NCBI RefSeq assembly: GCF_004217285.1 | Contig: NZ_SHKS01000001.1 | Coordinates: 999,195-1,063,194, forward strand | DNA from: Streptomyces sp. BK239 | Lineage (GTDB): Bacteria; Actinomycetota; Actinomycetes; Streptomycetales; Streptomycetaceae | Reading direction: 5' to 3' | Length of the DNA stretch: 64,000 nucleotides | Shown here: in pieces, positions 54,480-64,000 of the stretch | Layout of the letters: every line of letters begins with the position of its first letter | How positions within the stretch are numbered: position 1 is the first letter of the stretch | The notes under the pieces: model-generated | Told to the model about the DNA's origin: nothing | Databases searched by the model: none | The model's input: only the letters and a program-made list of their open reading frames with translations | Program-made: the position numbers and the translations under genes

Positions 54480-54509
54480 GCTACTTATGCGAGAGGGCGC
54501 ATAAGTAGC
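54480..54509 (+). terminator. 12-bp perfect inverted repeat after the VIT1 gene
   Basis: GCTACTTATGCG (54480-54491) pairs perfectly with CGCATAAGTAGC (54498-54509) around a 6-nt loop. It starts 7 bp after the stop of the transporter gene, so a terminator is the simplest reading. It is much richer in A+T than the other terminators here, so it could instead be an operator. Confidence 0.55.
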
Positions 54510-54851
54510 CGTTACTCGCTGGTTTCGACCGCATGACCACCGGGCATGAGCCGTAAGCGCTGTGGGCAATGACGCCTGCCGTGCACCCGCGGGATGAGCG
54601 ACGCCGCTCCCTCCGCCTCCACCGCCGATGGACCGATCCGATCGATCCCCGTCCGCACCGGCACCCACATACTTCGAGCCGTGCCGCGGTACCCCCTCCG
54701 CACCCCCACGGTGTCCGCATGTTGGAACGGAGTATCCGCTTCCCGAGAACCGCTCCATCATGTAACCTGCACGAAATTTTGCACCGACGCAGAGGGCCAA
54801 CGTCGTCCCTCGGCAATCTGCATATGCCACTTGACGACGACGGGAGAGCCG
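54510..54851 (+). promoter_or_regulatory. gltB upstream region with a GlnR-like box
   Basis: About 340 bp without a convincing gene; the frame of gltB is open here but codon use is poor and no family similarity begins before the ATG at 54852. At 54762-54777 the sequence GTAAC-CTGCAC-GAAAT matches the GlnR half-site pair gTnAC-n6-GaAAc. It lies about 75-90 bp before the start codon, in a locally A+T-rich segment. A GGGAGA ribosome binding site precedes the ATG. I could not place a firm -10/-35. Confidence 0.5.
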
Positions 54852-59445
<4,594 letters not shown>

Positions 59446-59453
<8 letters not shown>

Positions 59454-60909
59454 CCCGAAGGGCTTCCTGAACCACGGGCGTGAGGTCGCCAAGTCCCGCC
59501 CCGTCGACGTCCGCATCAAGGACTGGAACGAGGTCTACGTTCCCGGCTCGCTGCTGCCGATCATCAGCAAGCAGGCCAGCCGGTGCATGGACTGCGGCAT
59601 CCCGTTCTGCCACAACGGCTGTCCGCTGGGGAACCTGATCCCCGAGTGGAACGACTACGCCTACCGCGAGGACTGGGGGGCCGCCTCGGAGCGGCTCCAC
59701 GCGACGAACAACTTCCCGGAGTTCACCGGGCGGCTGTGCCCGGCCCCGTGCGAGTCGGCGTGCGTGCTCGGCATCAACCAGTCGCCGGTGACCATCAAGA
59801 ACGTCGAGGTCTCGATCATCGACAAGGCGTGGGAGACCGGTGACGTCGCCCCGCAGGCGCCCGAGCGTCTGTCCGGCAAGACGGTCGCCGTGATCGGCTC
59901 GGGCCCGGCCGGTCTGGCCGCCGCCCAGCAGCTGACCCGGGCCGGCCACACCGTCGCCGTCTACGAGCGCGCGGACCGTATCGGCGGCCTCCTGCGCTAC
60001 GGCATCCCCGAGTTCAAGATGGAGAAGCGGCACATCAACCGCCGCATCGAGCAGATGCGCGCGGAGGGCACCCGCTTCCGCACCGGCGTGGAGATCGGCC
60101 GCGACCTCAAGGCGACCGACCTGAAGAAGCGCTACGACGCGGTCGTCATCGCCGCCGGCGCCACCACCGCCCGCGACCTGCAGGTCCCCGGACGCGAGCT
60201 CAAGGGCGTCTACCAGGCCATGGAGTACCTGCCGCTGGCCAACAAGGTGCAGGAGGGCGACTTCGTGGCGCCCCCGATCTCCGCCGAGGGCAAGCACGTC
60301 GTCGTCATCGGCGGCGGCGACACCGGCGCGGACTGCGTGGGCACCGCCCACCGCCAGGGCGCGGCCTCCGTCACCCAGCTGGAGATCATGCCCCGCCCGG
60401 GCGAGGAGCGGAACGCGGTCGCCCAGCCGTGGCCGACCTTCCCGATGCTCTACAAGGTCACCTCGGCGCACGAGGAGGGCGGCGAGCGGGTCTACGCCGT
60501 CTCCACCACCCACTTCGAGGGCGACGAGGACGGCAACGTCCAGTGGCTTCACCTCACCGAGGTGGAGTTCATCGAGGGCAAGCTGACCCCGAAGCCGGGC
60601 ACCGAGCGCAAGATCCCCGCCCAGCTGGTCACCCTCGCCATGGGCTTCACCGGCACCGACCGCGAGAACGGCCTGGTCGAGCAGTTCGGCCTGGAGCTCG
60701 ACGAGCGCGGCAACATCGCCCGCGACGCCGACTTCCAGACCAACGTCCCGGGCGTGTACGTCGCCGGCGACGCCGGCCGCGGCCAGTCCCTCATCGTGTG
60801 GGCGATCGCGGAGGGCCGCTCGGCCGCCCGCGGCGTCGACCGCCACCTGAGCGGAGCCAGCGACCTGCCGGCCCCGATCCGCCCGACGGACCGCGCCCTG
60901 ACGGTCTGA
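59446..60909 (+). CDS. gltD: Glutamate synthase, small subunit
   Basis: GltD (487 aa) is the FAD-containing subunit that takes electrons from NAD(P)H and hands them to GltB. Cluster cysteines Cys47, Cys50, Cys55 and Cys59 ([17 protein letters not shown]) and Cys98, Cys102 and Cys106 (CPAPCESAC) are present for the 4Fe-4S centres. The FAD site is [15 protein letters not shown] and the NAD(P) site [13 protein letters not shown]. The C-terminal FAD motif is [19 protein letters not shown]. It overlaps the gltB end by 8 bp. A strong terminator follows. Confidence 0.96.
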
Positions 60910-60951
60910 CGGCACCTCACAGACGTCCCGTACAACGGCGTGCGGAACACA

Positions 60952-60997
60952 GACGGCGCCTGCCCAGTCCCCGACCGGACCCCGGGCAGGCGCCGTC
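60952..60997 (+). terminator. Terminator of gltBD
   Basis: GACGGCGCCTGCCC (60952-60965) pairs perfectly with GGGCAGGCGCCGTC (60984-60997): a 14-bp stem with an 18-nt loop, 43 bp past the gltD stop. Confidence 0.8.
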
Positions 60998-61028
60998 GCA
61001 CTGTGTGCGGGTGTGGGAGAGTGAGGCC

Positions 61029-61754
61029 ATGGTGGCGATCAGTCTCAGCAAGGTGGAGGAGACCGCGCCCGCTCTGGTCAGCCTCTACAAGAGCGCCGGG
61101 GAGTCCCTCGTCGAGCACGGTCTCGACGGGCAGCGAGCCGCTGTCTATCTGGTGGTCGATCACTCGGGCTCGATGCGGCCCTACTACGGCGACGGCAGCG
61201 TGCAGGCGCTCGCCGACCGGGTGCTGGGGCTCTCCGCCCACCTCGACGACGACGGCCGGGTGCCCGTCGTGTTCTTCTCCACCGAAGTGGACGCCGTCAC
61301 CGAGATCGCGCTCTCGGATCACGCGGGGCGGATAGAGCGGTGCGTGGCCGGTCTCGGGCACATGGGCCGGACGAACTACCACCTCGCGATGGACGCCGTC
61401 ATCGACCACTACCTCGACAGCGGCTCGCAGGACCCGGCGTTCGTCGTGTTCCAGACCGACGGCGGCCCCAGCAGCAAGGCGGCTGCCGAGCGGTATCTGT
61501 GCAAGGCGGCCAAGCTGCCGCTGTTCTGGCAGTTCATCGGTTTCGGGGACCCTCGCAGCAGGCAGTTCGACTTCCTGCGCAGGCTCGACGAACTGGCCGT
61601 GCCGGGCAAGCGGGTCGTCGACAACGCCGGTTTCTTCCACGCCGGTTCCGACCCGCGGCGAATGACCGACGCGGAGCTGTACGACCGGCTCCTCGGTGAG
61701 TTCCCCCAGTGGCTGGCGGCGGCGCGCCACCAGGGCATCGTGCGGGGCCGCTGA
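61029..61754 (+). CDS. von Willebrand factor A domain protein (TerF/YegL-like)
   Basis: A 241-aa protein made almost entirely of a vWA domain. The MIDAS metal site is complete: DHSGSMRPYYG, the Thr in MGRTNYHLAMD and the Asp in FQTDGGPSS. The N-terminus (VAISLSKVEETAPALVSLYKSAG) resembles vWA proteins linked to the tellurium-resistance (Ter) proteins of Streptomyces, but no terD is adjacent here. It probably mediates protein-protein binding in the cytoplasm. A GAGAGT hexamer 6 nt before the ATG may mark another leaderless start, though it is a weak match. Confidence 0.85.
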   Translation: MVAISLSKVEETAPALVSLYKSAGESLVEHGLDGQRAAVYLVVDHSGSMRPYYGDGSVQALADRVLGLSAHLDDDGRVPVVFFSTEVDAVTEIALSDHAGRIERCVAGLGHMGRTNYHLAMDAVIDHYLDSGSQDPAFVVFQTDGGPSSKAAAERYLCKAAKLPLFWQFIGFGDPRSRQFDFLRRLDELAVPGKRVVDNAGFFHAGSDPRRMTDAELYDRLLGEFPQWLAAARHQGIVRGR

Positions 61755-61755
61755 G

Positions 61756-62697
61756 TCAGGCTGTGTCGAGGACTGTGGTGCGGCAGGCTTGGGGGGTGCC
61801 CCAGGAGTGGCGGAGGGACTGGGCCTTGGTGAGCCACAGAGAGAGGTCGTGTTCGGCTGTGTAGCCGAGCGCGCCGTGCAGGTGCAGGGCGGCGCGGGCG
61901 GTGGTGTACGCCGCCTCGCAGGCGCTGACCTTCGCGGCGGCCACGTCGGCCGCGGTCATGGTGAGGGCGGCTCCGAGGACCAAAGGGCGGGCGAACTCCA
62001 GGGCGATCTTCGCGTCCGCCAGCCGGTGCTTGACCGCCTGGAAGGAGCCGATCGGCACTCCGAACTGGGTGCGCCGCCCGACGTGGGCCACGGTGCGCTC
62101 GAGCAGCGTCAGGCCGACGCCCAGGGCCTGGGCGGCGGTGGCGAGGCGCGCCCACAGCAGGGGGGACGCCGGCGCGGGGGTGAGGAGTTCGCCGCCCGGG
62201 AGGAGGGCGGTGAGGCGGCGGGCGGGGTCGAGGCCGGTGCGGACGGGGCCCGCGCCGGGGGCCAGCCGCAGCCCGTCGGCGGAGAGGGACAGGTGCAGCG
62301 TCGCCACGTCGCCGTCCAGGGCGGGCACACCGTCGTACGCCAGCGTCGCCATCGTCTCCCCGGCCGCGATCCCCGGCAGGAAGCGCTTCGCGTGCGGGGT
62401 CCGCGCGAGCAGCGCGGCGGCGGTCACCGTCTCCACGAGCGGTCCCGGCACCGCGTGCCGCCCCAACTCGACGAAGGCGACGGCGACTTCGACGGGACGT
62501 GGCCCCAGCCCCTCGTACTCCTCCGGAACCGCCAGCGCGAAGACGCCCGCCTGCGCGATACGGGACCACAGCGCACGGCCGCCCGCCGGGTCGCCGCGAC
62601 TCCAGTCCCGTATCACCGAGGGCGTGCCCGCCGCGGTGAGCATCGCGTGCAGGGAGGCCGCGAAGTCCCGCTGCTGGTCGTCGAGGCGAAAACGCAT
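61756..62697 (-). CDS. Acyl-CoA dehydrogenase, second subunit type
   Basis: A 313-aa acyl-CoA dehydrogenase-like protein, shorter than typical (about 380 aa). The C-terminal half has GRRTQFGVPIGSFQAVKHRLAD and ALHLHGALGYTAEHDLSLWLTKAQ, parts of the FAD and tetramer regions; the middle domain is reduced. It overlaps the upstream ACAD gene by one base (TGATG). Such adjacent pairs in actinobacteria form heteromeric alpha2-beta2 enzymes for steroid side-chain or long-chain acyl-CoA, as in FadE26-FadE27 of mycobacteria. I infer the same here; the substrate is unknown. Confidence 0.88.
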   Translation of the reverse strand: MRFRLDDQQRDFAASLHAMLTAAGTPSVIRDWSRGDPAGGRALWSRIAQAGVFALAVPEEYEGLGPRPVEVAVAFVELGRHAVPGPLVETVTAAALLARTPHAKRFLPGIAAGETMATLAYDGVPALDGDVATLHLSLSADGLRLAPGAGPVRTGLDPARRLTALLPGGELLTPAPASPLLWARLATAAQALGVGLTLLERTVAHVGRRTQFGVPIGSFQAVKHRLADAKIALEFARPLVLGAALTMTAADVAAAKVSACEAAYTTARAALHLHGALGYTAEHDLSLWLTKAQSLRHSWGTPQACRTTVLDTA

Positions 62698-63836
62698 CAG
62701 CGGCGCCCCTTCGGCAGGCCGAGCAGGCGTTCGGCGATGATGTCCCGCTGGATCTCGTTGGCCCCGGCGTAGATCGGGCCGGCGAGCGCGAACACGTACC
62801 GCTCGGCCCAGTCGGCGTCGGCCGGCTCGCCGTCCCCGCCGAGCAGGTCGAGGGCCGTCTCGTGCAGCGCGATGTCGTACTCGGACCAGAACACCTTGTT
62901 CAGGCTGGACTTGGGCCCCAGGGACTCGCCCGCCAGGAAGCGGGACGCGGCCGCGAAGGTGAACAACCGGTAGGCGCGGGCGCCGATCACGGCGTCGGCG
63001 ACCCGCTCCCGAGCCCACTCGGGGGCGCCCCGCGCCCGCCACAAGTCCCGCAGTCGGTCCGCGCTCGCCAGGAAGCGGCCGGGGGAGCGCAGAGTGAGGC
63101 CGCGTTCGTTGGCGGCCGTCGCCATGGCGATCCGCCAGCCCTGCCCGGGCTCGCCGATGACGTCCTCGTCCGGCACGAACACCTCGTCCAGGAACAGCTC
63201 GGCGAACGCCGGCTTCCCGTCGAGCCGGCCGATCGGACGGACCGTGACGCCCGGCGCCCGCAGGTCGAACATGACGTAGGTGAGGCCCTGGTGGGGCTTC
63301 GGCGCGTCCGGGTCGCTGCGGAACAGCCCGAAGGCCCGGTCGGCGAAGGCGGCGCGGGAGGACCACGTCTTCTGTCCGCTCAGGAGCCAGCCGCCGGCCG
63401 TGCGCACCGCCCTGGCCCTGAGCGACGCCAGGTCCGAGCCGGCCTCTGGCTCCGACCAGGCCTGCGCCCACACCACCTTGCCGGTCGCCATCGACGGCAG
63501 GACGCGGTCGCGCTGCTCCTCGGTGCCGTGCTCGAACAGGGTGGGGGCCAGCAGGCTCACGCCGTTCTGGTTGACGCGTCCGGGCGCGCCGGCCGCGTAG
63601 TACTCCTCCTCGAACAGCAGCCAGCCGATCAGCCCGCAGTCCCTCCCCCCGTACGCCGTCGGCCAGTTCACCACCGACCAGCGGTCCGCGGCGAGCTCGG
63701 CCTCCCAGGCGCGGTGCGCGGCGAAACCGGCCTCGGTCTCCAGCGAGGGCAGGGGCGACGACGGCACATGCGCCGCCAGCCAGGCCCGGGCACCGGCCCG
63801 AAGCGCTTCCTCTTCCGGCGTGAAGGCGAGATCCAT
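62697..63836 (-). CDS. Acyl-CoA dehydrogenase, first subunit type
   Basis: A 379-aa acyl-CoA dehydrogenase. The FAD/substrate motifs are WAQAWSEPEAGSDLASLRA and LLSGQKTWSSRAAFADRAF, and the C-terminal GPIYAGANEIQRDIIAERLLGLP is typical of the FadE26-like class. It oxidises acyl-CoA to enoyl-CoA with FAD, presumably together with the partner encoded downstream. AAGGA lies before the ATG. A palindromic TetR-like operator sits just upstream, shared with the divergent SDR gene. Confidence 0.92.
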   Translation of the reverse strand: MDLAFTPEEEALRAGARAWLAAHVPSSPLPSLETEAGFAAHRAWEAELAADRWSVVNWPTAYGGRDCGLIGWLLFEEEYYAAGAPGRVNQNGVSLLAPTLFEHGTEEQRDRVLPSMATGKVVWAQAWSEPEAGSDLASLRARAVRTAGGWLLSGQKTWSSRAAFADRAFGLFRSDPDAPKPHQGLTYVMFDLRAPGVTVRPIGRLDGKPAFAELFLDEVFVPDEDVIGEPGQGWRIAMATAANERGLTLRSPGRFLASADRLRDLWRARGAPEWARERVADAVIGARAYRLFTFAAASRFLAGESLGPKSSLNKVFWSEYDIALHETALDLLGGDGEPADADWAERYVFALAGPIYAGANEIQRDIIAERLLGLPKGRR

Positions 63837-63850
63837 CGACGACGTCCTTC

Positions 63851-63870
63851 CCTAACAAGTGTTTGGTAGG
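63851..63870. promoter_or_regulatory. Palindromic TetR-type operator between ACAD and SDR genes
   Basis: CCTAACAAGTGTTTGGTAGG is an imperfect palindrome (CCTAnCAAnnnnTTGnTAGG). Its form recalls operators of TetR-family regulators of fatty-acid or steroid catabolism such as KstR-type sites. It lies 15 bp before the ACAD start codon and directly beside a TAGCGT -10-like hexamer (63872-63877) for the divergent SDR gene, so one bound regulator could control both directions. The regulator itself is not in this window. Confidence 0.55.
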
Positions 63871-63883
63871 TTAGCGTGGCCCT

Positions 63884-64000
63884 ATGACAGGCGTCGAGAC
63901 TCCGGCCTACGTCCCCGGACACGGACTTCTGGCGGGCCGCACCGCCGTCGTCACCGCCGCCGCAGGCGCGGGCATCGGCGGCGCCACCGCCCGCCGCTTC
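63884..64000 (+). CDS. SDR-family oxidoreductase, partial (cut by window end)
   Basis: Only the first 39 codons are inside the window. The product begins MTGVETPAYVPGHGLLAGRT, and a Rossmann glycine motif, TAAAGAGIGGATARRF, follows at about residues 24-39; this is typical of an SDR enzyme. The ATG is 6 nt after TAGCGT, so the mRNA is probably leaderless. Being divergent from the ACAD pair with a shared palindrome, it may be the hydroxyacyl-CoA or 3-ketosteroid-type dehydrogenase of the same pathway (inference). Confidence 0.75.
   Translation, partial: MTGVETPAYVPGHGLLAGRTAVVTAAAGAGIGGATARRF

Noticed and set aside
54594-54851. An 86-codon N-terminal extension of gltB
   Set aside because: Codon use and composition are poor, GltB similarity begins after 54852, and the propeptide to Cys39 has a normal length from that ATG, which also has a ribosome binding site.

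Overview
The window is chromosomal DNA from a high-G+C actinomycete, almost certainly a Streptomyces. Signs are the extreme GC3 codon bias, many GTG starts (one TTG), start/stop overlaps of the ATGA/GTGA type, PriA replacing HisA and TrpF, a trpC-trpM-trpB-trpA order, and a lspA ... dnaE ... his ... trp ... lgt ... gltBD gene order that I recall from Streptomyces chromosome cores. I see no tRNA, rRNA, insertion sequence, prophage or CRISPR array. Most of the window is conserved core genome.

Layout. 0.3-6.3 kb: a DksA/TraR-like protein with a long Ala/Lys-rich tail, lspA, an RluD-type pseudouridine synthase, a GNAT acetyltransferase, a CPA1 Na+/H+ antiporter and an SDR enzyme. 6.4-14.6 kb: a mechanosensitive channel, a hydrolase, a Tat-exported PhoD phosphatase, a head-to-tail duplication encoding two small secreted SH3-like proteins, a membrane-anchored DsbA-like protein, a membrane protein and a DUF2252 protein. 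14.8-27 kb: dnaE, a 54-aa basic protein, a NYN-domain protein, an ABC exporter pair with a DUF2567 protein, a YbaK deacylase, a LON-domain protein and two uncharacterised proteins.

27-43 kb holds two amino-acid pathways. hisD-hisC-hisB-(small membrane protein)-hisH-priA-ridA-hisF form one tightly overlapped operon. hisI and trpE follow after an ArsR/MFS pair and two minus-strand genes. trpC, trpM, trpB and trpA come next, among membrane proteins of the TIGR02234, HGxxPAAW and DUF2752 types. PriA serves both pathways, and no separate trpF is present. A second DsbA-like protein and lgt (43-45 kb) end this part; lgt and lspA at the two ends of the window belong to the same lipoprotein maturation pathway.

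45.3-53.5 kb, minus strand, is the most unusual part: a seven-gene operon with almost every junction overlapping. It encodes four divergent ADP-ribosylglycohydrolase (DraG/ARH) paralogues, a ribokinase-like PfkB kinase, a CaiB/BaiF CoA-transferase and a CitE/HpcH-type CoA-ester lyase. One ARH paralogue has lost the metal-binding motifs. This is the best candidate for an undescribed system, possibly glycoside or ADP-ribose breakdown feeding ribose and an acyl-CoA into metabolism. Next come a VIT1/CCC1-type metal transporter under a probable iron box, gltB-gltD, a vWA protein, an acyl-CoA dehydrogenase pair, and the start of a divergent SDR gene with a TetR-like palindrome between them.

Across the window, at least eleven genes have a -10-like hexamer 6-8 nt before the start codon, which points to leaderless mRNAs. 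Strong GC-rich hairpins separate most transcription units.
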